The notes under the pieces are model-generated. The model was not told where the DNA came from and searched no databases. It saw only the letters and a program-made list of their open reading frames with translations. Made by a program: the position numbers and the translations under genes. Below are positions 16,707 through 25,970 of a stretch of DNA of 64,000 nucleotides, in pieces. Each line of letters begins with the position of its first letter. Positions within the stretch are counted from its first letter, which is position 1. The stretch is from positions 62,001 to 126,000 of the forward strand of contig CAYRQP010000001.1 in NCBI GenBank assembly GCA_964426545.1, read 5' to 3'. This DNA comes from CAYRQP01 sp964426545. GTDB taxonomy: Bacteria; Fermentibacterota; Fermentibacteria; Fermentibacterales; JCC-6.

Positions 16707-19183
16707 TTGTTTACTTCCTCAGGAGCAGGAACGGTTTCCATTTCAGTTTCGGTCTTTGTGAACAGAAGCCTCTCATCATCCCTTTCTATTCTAATGGAAT
16801 CGCCGCTGAGAAATTCCCCGCGTAATATGGCATCCGTGAGCGGATCTTCGACAAGTTTTCCAATAGCTCTTCGTAAATGACGGGCTCCCGCCTTCGGCTC
16901 GAAGCCCTGCTCAGTAAGAAATTCCCGTGCCGCTTCTGTAAGTATAGCCGTTATACCGAGCTCTCGCAGTCTCTCCTGTACTTCAAGTATCTGTATATCC
17001 ACTATTTTCAGAATGTGTTCGAACTCGAGGGGATTGAACACCACAATTTCATCCAACCTGTTGATGAACTCGGGGTTGAAGTTCTCCCTGACTCCCTCCT
17101 GCATCAATGCGTCACTGCGTTTCTTTTCAGCGTCTGAATCCGATGATGCAGAAAATCCCAGAGCACTACCTTCATGAATATCCCGTGCGGCAATATTGCT
17201 TGTCATAATTATGATGGTGTTCCTGAAGTCTATCTCTCGGCCGTAATTGTCCGTCATCCTGCCGTAGTCCATTACCTGCAGGAGCATGTTATACATATCT
17301 GCATGGGCTTTTTCTATTTCATCGAGCAGAACAACCGAATAAGGTCTGCGTCTGACCTTCTCGGTCAATTGTCCCCCTTCATTGTAGCCGACATACCCGG
17401 GGGGGGCTCCCACCAGGCGCGAACCGCTGAATCCCTCCTGAAATTCCGACATGTCGATTCTGATAAGTGCCGAAGCCTGCCCAAACACAAGTTCTGCAAG
17501 AACTCTGGCAGTCTCTGTTTTCCCGACTCCTGACGGCCCGAGAAAGAGAAACACGCCGGCAGGTCTATCCCTGTCCCTGAGTCCTACCCGGCTTCTTCGG
17601 ATAGCACTGCTGATAACTGCCAATGCGTGACCCTGTCCGACTATTCTCTCTTCAAGTCTCTTCTCGAGGTCGAGTAGTTTTGCAGTCTCGCTTCTCCCAA
17701 CCCGGCTTACAGGTATTCCAGTCATGTCTGCGACTACTTCAGCGACAAGTTTGACAGTGACCGGTTCATATTCCAGTTCTTCCAGCCATTTCGACCTGAC
17801 TGTCTCGAGCAGTTCTTTGTTTTGTTTTATCAAGTTCTTTGTCTTGAGAATGTTAGACATGTCCCTGTCTCTGACATATTCCCGTTTCTGTGCTTCGAGG
17901 TCAGTTAGGAGTTCCATCATCACCCTTACATCTTCGGGTATCTCTGAATGCTGCACCCTGTTCTTTGCTCCGGCTTCATCCATTACATCAATTGCCTTGT
18001 CAGGCATGAACCGGCCGCTGATGTATCTTGCAGCCTGCACGACACAGGCTTTGACAGCTTCGTCTGTATAAACTGCTGCATGATGTTTCTCATATCTGCC
18101 CCGTAGACCTTCCAGTATTTTGATGGTATCCTCTATGTTCGGTGGGTCGATCGGAACCGGCTGAAATCTTCTTTCGAGTGCACCGTCCTTCTCAATCTTC
18201 TTTCGGTACTCATCGAGTGTCGTAGCGCCTATGCACTGAAGTTCTCCCCTCGCGAGGATGGGTTTCAGCAGATTTGCAGCATCCATCGAACCCTCAGCAG
18301 CACCTGCACCAACGAGCAGATGAACCTCGTCGATGAAAAGAATCTTGTCTCCGGAGTTCTTGATCTCATCGAGCAGTTTCTTCAGGCGTTTTTCGAACTG
18401 CCCCCTGTATTTAGTACCTGCTACAACAGCTGCCATGTCAAGGGCAAGTATCTGTTTTCCCGAGAGAATATCGGGCGTATCTCCCGATGCAATGATAGAA
18501 GCAAGACCTTCGACAATTGCGGTTTTTCCTACACCGGGCTCACCTATCAAAATCGGATTACATTTTTTCCGTCTGCATAACACCTGCATTACGCGGTCTA
18601 TCTGATGCTCCCTCCCGATGACAGGATCGAGGTCTCCCTCCGATGCGAGTACAGTTAGATTCCTGCAAAAATATTCGATTCCGGCTTCTGTAGCTCCTTC
18701 TCCTTTTTTGCCTGTACTGTCAAAATCGTCCTCGAGTGATTCTGTATCAGGCGCAAGGACAGATATCAGTTTCTCTACCTCTATTGCGGTTACACCTGCC
18801 TGGTTGAGAATAGTGGCAGCCTGGCATCCGGCTACTGCGAGAATTCCGATAAGTATATGATGTGTACCTACAGTTTGTGAACCCGCTGCTGCCGACCGTC
18901 TTATAGCCTGCTGACGAACCAGCCGTGACTGTGTGGTCCAGCCCATGTCAGCCTGCTGTATGTCGTGCACAGAAGCCCTGCGTATATGTGTCTCCAACTT
19001 TTTTTGCAATGTACTGATTGAAACATGCAGCTGCTCCAGTATCTCTGTTGCAGCAGACTCACGAATCGATATTATGCCGTACAGGATGAGTTCAGTGTTA
19101 ACCTTCCTCTGTCCCGTACGCTTTGCCTCCCTCAGTGCAACCTCAAATGCGGCACGGGCTTTACTGCTCAGATTTTCAGCCAA
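16703..19183 (-). CDS. clpC: ClpC-type AAA+ protease ATPase
   Basis: An 826-residue Hsp100 unfoldase. The N-domain (two Clp repeats, about 1-145) is followed by AAA domain 1 with Walker A GEPGVGKTA, a middle domain with a short coiled coil (about 405-460), and AAA domain 2 with Walker A GPSGVGKTE and MTSNIAARDI. A loop in SALGFSA provides the LGF tripeptide expected to dock ClpP. The start is a TTG at 19183 with AAGGAG five bases upstream. It probably feeds proteins to ClpP, whose gene is not in this window. It is placed at the head of the bam-lpx operon, which suggests coordination of protein quality control with envelope synthesis. Confidence 0.93.
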   Translation of the reverse strand: MAENLSSKARAAFEVALREAKRTGQRKVNTELILYGIISIRESAATEILEQLHVSISTLQKKLETHIRRASVHDIQQADMGWTTQSRLVRQQAIRRSAAAGSQTVGTHHILIGILAVAGCQAATILNQAGVTAIEVEKLISVLAPDTESLEDDFDSTGKKGEGATEAGIEYFCRNLTVLASEGDLDPVIGREHQIDRVMQVLCRRKKCNPILIGEPGVGKTAIVEGLASIIASGDTPDILSGKQILALDMAAVVAGTKYRGQFEKRLKKLLDEIKNSGDKILFIDEVHLLVGAGAAEGSMDAANLLKPILARGELQCIGATTLDEYRKKIEKDGALERRFQPVPIDPPNIEDTIKILEGLRGRYEKHHAAVYTDEAVKACVVQAARYISGRFMPDKAIDVMDEAGAKNRVQHSEIPEDVRVMMELLTDLEAQKREYVRDRDMSNILKTKNLIKQNKELLETVRSKWLEELEYEPVTVKLVAEVVADMTGIPVSRVGRSETAKLLDLEKRLEERIVGQGHALAVISSAIRRSRVGLRDRDRPAGVFLFLGPSGVGKTETARVLAELVFGQASALIRIDMSEFQEGFSGSRLVGAPPGYVGYNEGGQLTEKVRRRPYSVVLLDEIEKAHADMYNMLLQVMDYGRMTDNYGREIDFRNTIIIMTSNIAARDIHEGSALGFSASSDSDAEKKRSDALMQEGVRENFNPEFINRLDEIVVFNPLEFEHILKIVDIQILEVQERLRELGITAILTEAAREFLTEQGFEPKAGARHLRRAIGKLVEDPLTDAILRGEFLSGDSIRIERDDERLLFTKTETEMETVPAPEEVNK

Positions 19184-19250
19184 AATACTCCTTCTATTTC
19201 TCCTACTATGTATTCGAAATTTATATTTTTGTTCCTAATTGTGTTAGATA

Positions 19251-19256
19251 ATTATA
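19251..19256 (-). promoter_or_regulatory. Probable -10 box upstream of clpC
   Basis: Reading the minus strand, TATAAT occurs 68 bp upstream of the clpC TTG in an AT-rich gap of 112 bp. No convincing TTGACA-like box lies at 16-18 nt, so the -35 is weak or another factor is needed. This would be the main promoter of the clpC-bamA-lpx block, because lolD ends just upstream. Confidence 0.45.
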
Positions 19257-19295
19257 ACAGTATAAAATAATGTCTAAATAAGCTTTCTGCAATAA

Positions 19296-19979
19296 TCAGG
19301 TGCAGTGAAGTACACCGCCCTCCAGACGGAAGCATCTGTCACCTTTCTCAGCAAGTTCCCTGCTGTGCGTGACAATGACAAAAGCCTGTTTTCGTTCAGA
19401 TGAAAGCCTAAACAGCATCGATTCGATGAGTGCACTGTTCTTTGCATCCAGGCTCCCTGTCGGTTCATCGGCAAGCACTACTGCCGGGTTTCCGACCAGT
19501 GCCCTCGCAACTGCTGCCCTCTGTCGTTCGCCACCTGATACCTGTGAGGGAAAATGACTGCTTCGCTCCGCTATGCCTGTTGCTTCCATAAGCTCCATTG
19601 CGCCGGATGTGCTGTCGCTACGGGAATATCCGGCAAGAAGAAGCGGCATCGCTATGTTTTCGAGAAGCGTAAACTCCTCGAGCAGATGATGGAATTGAAA
19701 CACAAACCCGAGCTTCCTGTTCCTGAGCAAAGCCCTTTCGTTTTCTTTCACATTCCATGCATCGACTCCGTCAATAGTGACCGTTCCTGTATCAGGCGGG
19801 TCCAATATTCCTGCGATATGCAGAAGCGTACTTTTACCCGACCCGCTCGGTCCCATTATGGAAACGACCTCTCCCCTTCTGATACGAAGGGTGATTTTTT
19901 CGAGAATTGGAAGATAAGTCGTCCCGCTGCCATAGGATTTACTCACCTCGTCAAGAGAAAGGACTATTACATCATTCAT
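19296..19979 (-). CDS. lolD: Lipoprotein-releasing ABC ATPase LolD
   Basis: A 227-residue ABC ATP-binding subunit. Walker A is GPSGSGKST, the Q-loop lies in FVFQFHHLLEEFTLLEN, the signature is VSGGERQRAAVARAL, and Walker B is VVLADEPTGSLD. The FQFHHLL segment is typical of LolD and the related MacB/FtsE group. With the permease gene just upstream, it should drive release of lipoproteins from the inner membrane toward the outer membrane. Its start overlaps the permease stop by 8 nt. A MacB-like exporter is less likely because of the LolC-like partner. Confidence 0.9.
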   Translation of the reverse strand: MNDVIVLSLDEVSKSYGSGTTYLPILEKITLRIRRGEVVSIMGPSGSGKSTLLHIAGILDPPDTGTVTIDGVDAWNVKENERALLRNRKLGFVFQFHHLLEEFTLLENIAMPLLLAGYSRSDSTSGAMELMEATGIAERSSHFPSQVSGGERQRAAVARALVGNPAVVLADEPTGSLDAKNSALIESMLFRLSSERKQAFVIVTHSRELAEKGDRCFRLEGGVLHCT

Positions 19980-21225
19980 ATCTTACCGCCTTCGAAGGTG
20001 AAAGTGAAAGAGCTGCTACAGCAGGTATAAACGCTGCAATGAGACACGCCGCCACCGTTGCTCCGCTTACAGTGAGTATGAACATGGGGTCGAGTTTTCC
20101 CTGCATGGTCTCGATCCAATAAACGCTGCTTTCCAGGTTTATCGGGAAATACCTGTTTATGATAAGTGTTCCGCCGACCGAGGTGAACGTCCCGGTCGCT
20201 GCTCCTGCAAAACCTATCAAACCACCCTGAATGAGACCTGTTCTAATAATCAGCCCCGGTGAAGCACCCATGGCACGCAATATCCCAGTATCCTTCCTGT
20301 GCTCGAGTGCTATCATGTTCAGGGCACTCAGCAGATTGAGAAGCGCCACAACAGTAATGAGTGCAAGAACAATAGTCATTCCCAGCTTCTCAAGACCAAG
20401 TGCTGCAAATAGGTTGGCATGTCTCCTGATGAACGGTTCACAGACCAGGTAATCATCGAATCTTCCGCTGAAGTAGCCCTCTTCCAATTGTGCGGAGAAT
20501 GCATCTGCTGTTTCGATGACATCATAACCATCTCTTAATCCTGCACTGCACTTCGATGCTGAAATTTCCGACCCGAAAAGAGCTGCAGCCGTTCCAATAT
20601 CTGTAATAACAAGCCCTGAATTAAACTCGTCCAGTCCAAAATCGACTACATCCGCTACCTGTATTGTTATGATTGTATCCACAAGCAGTCTCCCTGCAGC
20701 AGAAAATGAAGTCTCATCCGTGGAGGCGAGCCGAACAAAATCTCCCACCGATACACCGAGTCGTGCTGCCAGTGTTTTTCCGATCAGGATAGAATTCTCA
20801 CAACCGGTGAATCCATCGAGTATTCCATCCGATAGAATTTCCGATTCCACGGAAATGTCCACTCCGCGCATGTGAAATCCTGCAACTTCGCCATTGCTGC
20901 CGGCTATGATCGCAGTCTTCTCCATCTGGGGTGACACAGCCGATATTCCGGGTAGAGAATCCGCAAGCATACTGAGTTGAACCAGGTCATTATCCGTAAT
21001 CGGAGTACCCCCCATTGCCCGCACTTCAAGGGGTGCATTCATTGATTCGAGATTGTTCAGGATACTGTCTACAAAACCGTCCATGAAGGAATTCAGTATG
21101 AGTAGTGCAGACACTCCAATCGCAATACCTGCAACGGAAAGGATGGAAACAGTTCTCACAAAAGTGGAATGCGACCGGCTGACAACCTGCCTTAGTGCTA
21201 TCTTCAAAGAGATTGGATATTTCAC
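19972..21225 (-). CDS. lolC: Lipoprotein-releasing permease LolC/LolE
   Basis: A 417-residue inner membrane permease with the LolC/E layout: one N-terminal membrane helix (about 22-48), a large periplasmic MacB-like domain (about 50-265) and three C-terminal helices (about 272-300, 318-350 and 378-405). The FtsX-like end contains ALEHRKDTGILRAMGAS, the coupling segment contacting the ATPase. Only one permease gene is present, so the complex probably uses a homodimer, as in organisms with LolF-type single permeases. It overlaps lysS by 4 nt and lolD by 8 nt. Confidence 0.9.
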   Translation of the reverse strand: MKYPISLKIALRQVVSRSHSTFVRTVSILSVAGIAIGVSALLILNSFMDGFVDSILNNLESMNAPLEVRAMGGTPITDNDLVQLSMLADSLPGISAVSPQMEKTAIIAGSNGEVAGFHMRGVDISVESEILSDGILDGFTGCENSILIGKTLAARLGVSVGDFVRLASTDETSFSAAGRLLVDTIITIQVADVVDFGLDEFNSGLVITDIGTAAALFGSEISASKCSAGLRDGYDVIETADAFSAQLEEGYFSGRFDDYLVCEPFIRRHANLFAALGLEKLGMTIVLALITVVALLNLLSALNMIALEHRKDTGILRAMGASPGLIIRTGLIQGGLIGFAGAATGTFTSVGGTLIINRYFPINLESSVYWIETMQGKLDPMFILTVSGATVAACLIAAFIPAVAALSLSPSKAVRYE

Positions 21226-22685
21226 TCGCTCAGTTTCCTCAAATGCGGAAAAAGTATTGTATCCCGGATTGATCCCGCATTAGTCAGGATCATCACAAGA
21301 CGGTCTATTCCAATCCCCATTCCGCCTGCGGGCGGCATTCCGGACTCAAGAGCAAAGAGGAAATCTTCATCCACTTCACCATCCCTGTGAGTACTCGATA
21401 CTGCCTGTTTTTCAAACACTCTGCGCTGAAACAGAGGGTCGTTCTGTTCACTGAACGCATTGGCAAGTTCGAGCCCCATGATGAAAACCTCAAATCTCTC
21501 TGTGATTCCTTCACATCCGTCCTTCACTTTTGTCAGGGGGGAAAGTTCTTCGGGATAGTCGATGACAAATGTCGGCTGCTCGATATTCGCAACGACAAAG
21601 TGGTCGAACAGTTTGTCTATCAGGGTCAGTCTGTCTTTTACTCCCGGGGCTATCTCAAGACGGGATGCAAGTTCTACAAGCGCAATATCGTCCCATGAGA
21701 AAAGGTCTTCTCCGCTCTCCTTATTCAGTGCATCCACGAAACTGATTCTCTCGAACGGAGCCGAGATATCAAGAACTTTTCCCATATACTCAAACAAGGT
21801 TCCTATCCCGATGGCTTCTGCGGAAATAACTGCCATCTCTTCGAACCGTTTCATCATTCCGTTGTAATCCGTCCAGGCTTCATACATCTCCAGTTGAGTG
21901 AATTCCGGACTGTGAGTCCTGTCGACACCCTCATTCCTGAAGTCTTTTCCAACTTCATATACCCGGTCGATTCCCCCTGTAAGCACCCGCTTCAGATAGA
22001 GTTCCTTCGCTATGCGCAAATAGTACCTTTCATCCATACTCGTATACTGCGTAACAAACGGGTCAGCCGCCGCTCCGCCGTAAACAGGCTGAAGTACCGG
22101 AGTATCGACTTCGAGATACCCGTTGCTGTCCAGATAACTCCGTAGGGCAGAGATGATTCTGCTTCTGTCAAAGAACCTCTTCTTTGAAGCAGGATTCAGC
22201 AGGAGGTCGATGCAGCGGTGCCTGTAGAGTAATTCCCTGTCACTTACCTTGTCGTGGCACTGCCCGTCTGCATCTACCTTGACAACAGGAAGCGGCCTTA
22301 TGGTCTTCGTAAGAAGTGTAAGCTCGAGACACCTCAGAGTAAGTTCACCCATTCTTGTTGTAAATACAGGTCCTTTAATCTGTATGATGTCTCCGAGGTC
22401 GAGAGATTCCAGTATTTCCCAGTTCTTTTCCGAAAGCACCTTCTTCCCGAGATATATCTGAATTTCTCCCGTTGCATCCCTTACATCCACAAAAACAGTT
22501 TTACCATGGTCACGCCGAGCTATAATTCTGCCGCATACCATTACATCTTCTTCTGTCTCACCGGTTTTCCTTACAAGATCGACTGGGATGGGAGTACCGC
22601 AGCGGGTGGGGAAAGGATTCACACCCAGTTTCTTTAATTTCTCGAGTTTCTCGATTCTCTGCTGTTCCTGTTCACTGATATTCAT
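21222..22685 (-). CDS. lysS: Lysyl-tRNA synthetase, class II
   Basis: Class II aminoacyl-tRNA synthetase that charges tRNA-Lys. The 487 residues are close to the family length. The anticodon-binding OB fold covers about 45-150. The catalytic core shows motif 2 (FRNEGVDRTHSPEFTQLEMY) and motif 3 (GIDRLVMILTNAGSIRD). The adjacent prfB-lysS order is also seen in E. coli. The ATG at 22685 is preceded by AGGAAG, six bases after the prfB stop. It continues into lolC with a 4-nt overlap. Confidence 0.95.
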   Translation of the reverse strand: MNISEQEQQRIEKLEKLKKLGVNPFPTRCGTPIPVDLVRKTGETEEDVMVCGRIIARRDHGKTVFVDVRDATGEIQIYLGKKVLSEKNWEILESLDLGDIIQIKGPVFTTRMGELTLRCLELTLLTKTIRPLPVVKVDADGQCHDKVSDRELLYRHRCIDLLLNPASKKRFFDRSRIISALRSYLDSNGYLEVDTPVLQPVYGGAAADPFVTQYTSMDERYYLRIAKELYLKRVLTGGIDRVYEVGKDFRNEGVDRTHSPEFTQLEMYEAWTDYNGMMKRFEEMAVISAEAIGIGTLFEYMGKVLDISAPFERISFVDALNKESGEDLFSWDDIALVELASRLEIAPGVKDRLTLIDKLFDHFVVANIEQPTFVIDYPEELSPLTKVKDGCEGITERFEVFIMGLELANAFSEQNDPLFQRRVFEKQAVSSTHRDGEVDEDFLFALESGMPPAGGMGIGIDRLVMILTNAGSIRDTILFPHLRKLSE

Positions 22686-22691
22686 TTCTTC

Positions 22692-23790
22692 CTAACCATT
22701 CTGTCTGAGATACTCTTCAATAAATTCCTGTATGTCGCCATTCAGGAAGTTATCGATATTACCTGTTTCAATATCCGTTCTGTGGTCCTTCACCATTCTG
22801 TATGGATGCAGCACATAGGAACGAATCTGATTCCCCCATGAAACATCCTTCTTATCGCTTTCCAGTTTTTCTCTAGCTTCCCGACGTTTTTTCTCTTCAA
22901 GTTCATAGAGTCTTGCTCTGAGTATTTTTCTCGCTACTTCTCTGTTCCTGTGTTGAGACCGCTGATTCTGACACACAACAGTTATTCCGGATGGAATATG
23001 CGTCAGACGGATTGCAGAATCAGTTTTGTTGACATGTTGCCCGCCGGCACCGCTGGCACGGAATGTATCGACTCTGATCAAATCATCGTTTAGTTCGACT
23101 TCAATGGTGTCATCGATATCAGGAATTGGGAATATTGAGGCAAAACTGGTATGCCTTCGATGGTTCTGGTCGAATGGAGATTTTCTGACAAGCCTGTGTA
23201 TACCGGATTCTGCACGAAGATAACCGTACGCCCATGTACCGCGAATGGATAGAACAGCCTCCCGTATTCCAACATCATCTCCACCACTTACACTCATGAC
23301 CTCGACATCGTATTCCTGTTTTTCAGCCCATCTGATATACATCTTCATGAGCATTTCCGCCCAGTCCATACTGTCCTGACCGCCGGCACCTGAGCGGATT
23401 GTCAGAAGTGCATCATCCCTGTCGTGCTTTCCGGACAGCATCTGCATGAACTCGAGGCGGTCTATTCTTTTAAGCATTGAGATAAGTGACTCTTCTGTTT
23501 CCTTCAGCAGTTCTTCATCCGGTTCGATTGAAAGCAGTTCGAGTGAGTCATTCATCTCATCTAATGCTGAATGAAGTGCCTGAATCGGCTCGATCCATAC
23601 CTGAATTTTTTTCTGTCTGCCTATGACTGCGAGGGCCGATTCCCTATTGTTCCAGAAGCCTTCTTTTGACATTTCCTCGTTGAGTTGTTTCTCTTTCTCT
23701 AACAGCCCCTGAAGGTCAAAGACCCTCCTTTAATCGTGTAAGTTTGTCATTAACTTCTATATACATATTTCTCTGCTCTTCGATTGTCAT
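22692..23790 (-). CDS. prfB: Peptide chain release factor 2, with programmed +1 frameshift
   Basis: Release factor 2, which reads UAA and UGA stop codons. The gene is in two frames. The ATG at 23790, with GGAGG five bases upstream, opens 24 codons ending in CTT followed by an in-frame TGA (23716-23718). A +1 shift on CTTTGAC continues at GAC (23717-23715) into the long frame. The joined protein is about 365 residues, the family norm. The stop-reading SPF motif (RKSPFDQNHRR) and catalytic GGQ (SGAGGQHVNKTDS) are present. The shift is the classical autoregulation in which low RF2 favours frameshifting. An annotation starting at the ATG at 23672 would miss 39 residues. Confidence 0.95.
23715..23730 (-). 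promoter_or_regulatory. RF2 programmed frameshift signal
   Basis: On the minus strand the segment reads AAGGAGGGTCTTTGAC. It contains an internal Shine-Dalgarno-like AGGAGG, a 2-nt spacer, the slippery CTT codon, the TGA stop and a following C. This matches the known RF2 arrangement in spacing and context. Confidence 0.93.
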
Positions 23791-23829
23791 TGATTCCTCC
23801 AGGTATTATCGTTTTATCAAGATGGTTAT

Positions 23830-23858
23830 TTTATGCTTAATTCTATATAATTTGGCAA
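23830..23858 (-). promoter_or_regulatory. Candidate prfB promoter, overlapping a divergent -10
   Basis: On the minus strand TTGCCA (23853-23858) and CATAAA (23830-23835) are 17 nt apart, giving a plausible sigma-70 promoter about 40 bp upstream of the prfB start. On the plus strand TATAAT (23846-23851) lies within the same region and could serve the antiporter gene, though it has no good -35. The overlap would make the two promoters compete. Confidence 0.45.
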
Positions 23859-23891
23859 GAGTCTAAATTCAGAGTAAAACCGGAGGAATTA

Positions 23892-25115
23892 TTGAACCAG
23901 TTTACCAATTTGGTTTTGCAGTGGCATCATGAACTCAGCAATCACATTGTCTTTGCAGTGGGAATCCTCCTTCTTGGTGGATATTTTCTGGGTTCCCTCG
24001 CTGAGAGGTTAAAATTACCCTCGATTACCGGTTTTATCATTGCAGGTCTGCTTCTGGGGCCATCCTGTCTCGGATTTGTCCACCACGATCTTGATAAACA
24101 ACTCGCCTCCATCACTGAAATAGCCCTGTCTGTCATTGCACTTGTAATCGGAAGTGAATTCAAACTTTCGAAACTCCGCAAACTCGGATCGAGAATTATC
24201 GTAATTACACTGTTCCAGCTGTTTGCTACTTCCATTCTTGTCACCTTTGCTCTGGTACTTGCAGGTATGTCATTTCCGGTTGCAGCACTTCTCGGTGCGA
24301 TAGCCTCTGCAACTGCACCTGCGGCAACAGTTGCCATCATCCGCAGTTTGAAAGCCCGCGGTAAATTCGTCGACTATCTCTACGGAGTTGTAGCACTGGA
24401 CGATGCGGGATGCATCATACTGTTTGGGATTGTAGCAGCATTCGCGGGAGCACATTTAGGCGGGGAATCACATTTTTCTGCTGCCATCCTTCACAGCATA
24501 CTCGAAATAATTAAGGTAATCATGGCAGGAATTGTCACGGGACTTGCAATCCATCTCTTTGTCAACCGCCTTAAACGAAAGAATGCGATCATGCTTGTCT
24601 CTCTCGGGCTGGTCATGCTTCTATGCGGAACAGCGATCGTATTCGAATTCAGCATGCTTCTTTCCTGCATGACAGCAGGTGCATTGATGGTCAATTTGTC
24701 TTCCAAAAATCTAAAAGTAATCAACTCGCTCAATTCACTCTCCCCTCCTCTTTATGCTGCTTTTTTTGCAATCGCAGGCACTGAGTTGAACCTTGGAGTC
24801 CTTACTTCCGAGAGAGTCCTCTTGCTGGGTACCATTTTCGTTTTTGCCAGAGCCGTGGGAAAATATGGCGGGGTATATTTCGGTGCAGCCGTTTCCCACT
24901 CGGAGCCGTTGATAAAAAACTACCTTGGTCTCTGCATGCTCCCGCAGGCAGGTGTCGCCATAGGGCTTGTTTTATATATACAGAATTCCGGGATCATACC
25001 GGATATTAACATGTCCAACATGATAATGAATATCGTGCTTTTCTCCGTGTTGTTCAATGAATTAACAGGACCGCCGCTATCCAAATTTGCGGTTATCCGC
25101 GGTGCAAAACTCTGA
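23892..25115 (+). CDS. CPA2-family cation/proton antiporter
   Basis: A 407-residue inner membrane protein with about 12 membrane segments, of the KefB/NapA type (CPA2 monovalent cation:proton antiporter). The N-terminus contains LAERLKLPSITGFIIAGLLLGP, the family's first conserved helix-turn, and AIASATAPAATVAIIR lies in the discontinuous helix region. A following VVALDDAGCIILFG has acidic residues expected at the ion site. It lacks the C-terminal RCK domain of KefB. The start is a TTG at 23892 preceded by CGGAGGAA. The next gene begins 13 bp downstream and carries a PTS IIA-like domain that may regulate transport. Confidence 0.88.
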   Translation: MNQFTNLVLQWHHELSNHIVFAVGILLLGGYFLGSLAERLKLPSITGFIIAGLLLGPSCLGFVHHDLDKQLASITEIALSVIALVIGSEFKLSKLRKLGSRIIVITLFQLFATSILVTFALVLAGMSFPVAALLGAIASATAPAATVAIIRSLKARGKFVDYLYGVVALDDAGCIILFGIVAAFAGAHLGGESHFSAAILHSILEIIKVIMAGIVTGLAIHLFVNRLKRKNAIMLVSLGLVMLLCGTAIVFEFSMLLSCMTAGALMVNLSSKNLKVINSLNSLSPPLYAAFFAIAGTELNLGVLTSERVLLLGTIFVFARAVGKYGGVYFGAAVSHSEPLIKNYLGLCMLPQAGVAIGLVLYIQNSGIIPDINMSNMIMNIVLFSVLFNELTGPPLSKFAVIRGAKL

Positions 25116-25128
25116 CTGGAGTGAGATT

Positions 25129-25956
25129 ATGGACCTTAAACAAATACTGTCAGTTTCAGCATGCAGTACTGATATCAAGACAAGAACCAAGGAAGATGCC
25201 CTTGCTGAGTTGGGAAACCTTCTTGCTACATCTCCGGGTGCTGCCGGGATATCAGGTGAAACTATTAAGGAAGCCCTTCTCGAAAGAGAGATCCTCGGTT
25301 CCACCGGCTTCGGCAACGGCATAGCCATCCCGCACTGTAAGATAGAAGGAATACCGGACTTCATGATGGCGCTTGCTATTTCCCCCAGAGGTACTCAATT
25401 CGATGCAATGGACAATCACAGTGTTCACATATTCTGCGCAATTATCGGACCTCCTGACGAACCGGAAAAACATCTTCGCCTTCTTGCAGTCGCCAGCCGG
25501 ATACTCGGTTCAGGAAGATCCCGCTATGAACTTCTCAACAGCGCTACCCCCTATGCACTGAGAGAGGGATTTCTCTTTCATGCGGCACCTGCCACAGCTC
25601 TAATGAAGAAGAAGGGCAAAACAAAACTCCTGATGACAATTGTCCAGGATGAAGACACCTACGAAGAAATAATGGAACTCTTCCTTGAAATGGACATACT
25701 CGGTGCAGTAACACACGAAGGCAGTCTCATGGGGCAGGTGCTGTCCGGAGCACCTATTTTTGCGGACTTTCTCGAAGTGCTTGGTAGATCAGACCCTGAA
25801 CCAAAGACAATCATTACCACTGTACCCGAAGAATCTCTCGATGAAATAGTTTCTGCCATAGAAGAGATTACGGGCGACCTCGACAATCACCTTGGTGCAT
25901 GCATCATAGTTTTGACTCCCGACCTTATTCGGGGCTCACTTGAGACAATCAGATAG
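25129..25956 (+). CDS. PTS EIIA-type domain fused to a PII-like domain
   Basis: A 275-residue protein. Residues about 1-150 match PTS EIIA of the fructose/Ntr type, with the phospho-acceptor histidine in GIAIPHCKI and the following LAISPRG and IFCAIIGP strands. Residues about 165-275 look like a PII or PII-like regulator fold: KLLMTIVQDED, a helix, then KTIITTVPEESLDEIVSAI and a last strand. The ATG at 25129 has GGAGTG upstream; a longer frame from 25087 overlaps the antiporter. The gene is 13 bp after the antiporter, so it probably controls that transporter in response to phosphorylation or a small ligand. The PII assignment rests on pattern only. Confidence 0.72.
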   Translation: MDLKQILSVSACSTDIKTRTKEDALAELGNLLATSPGAAGISGETIKEALLEREILGSTGFGNGIAIPHCKIEGIPDFMMALAISPRGTQFDAMDNHSVHIFCAIIGPPDEPEKHLRLLAVASRILGSGRSRYELLNSATPYALREGFLFHAAPATALMKKKGKTKLLMTIVQDEDTYEEIMELFLEMDILGAVTHEGSLMGQVLSGAPIFADFLEVLGRSDPEPKTIITTVPEESLDEIVSAIEEITGDLDNHLGACIIVLTPDLIRGSLETIR

Positions 25957-25970
25957 AAGATAGGAGAATA

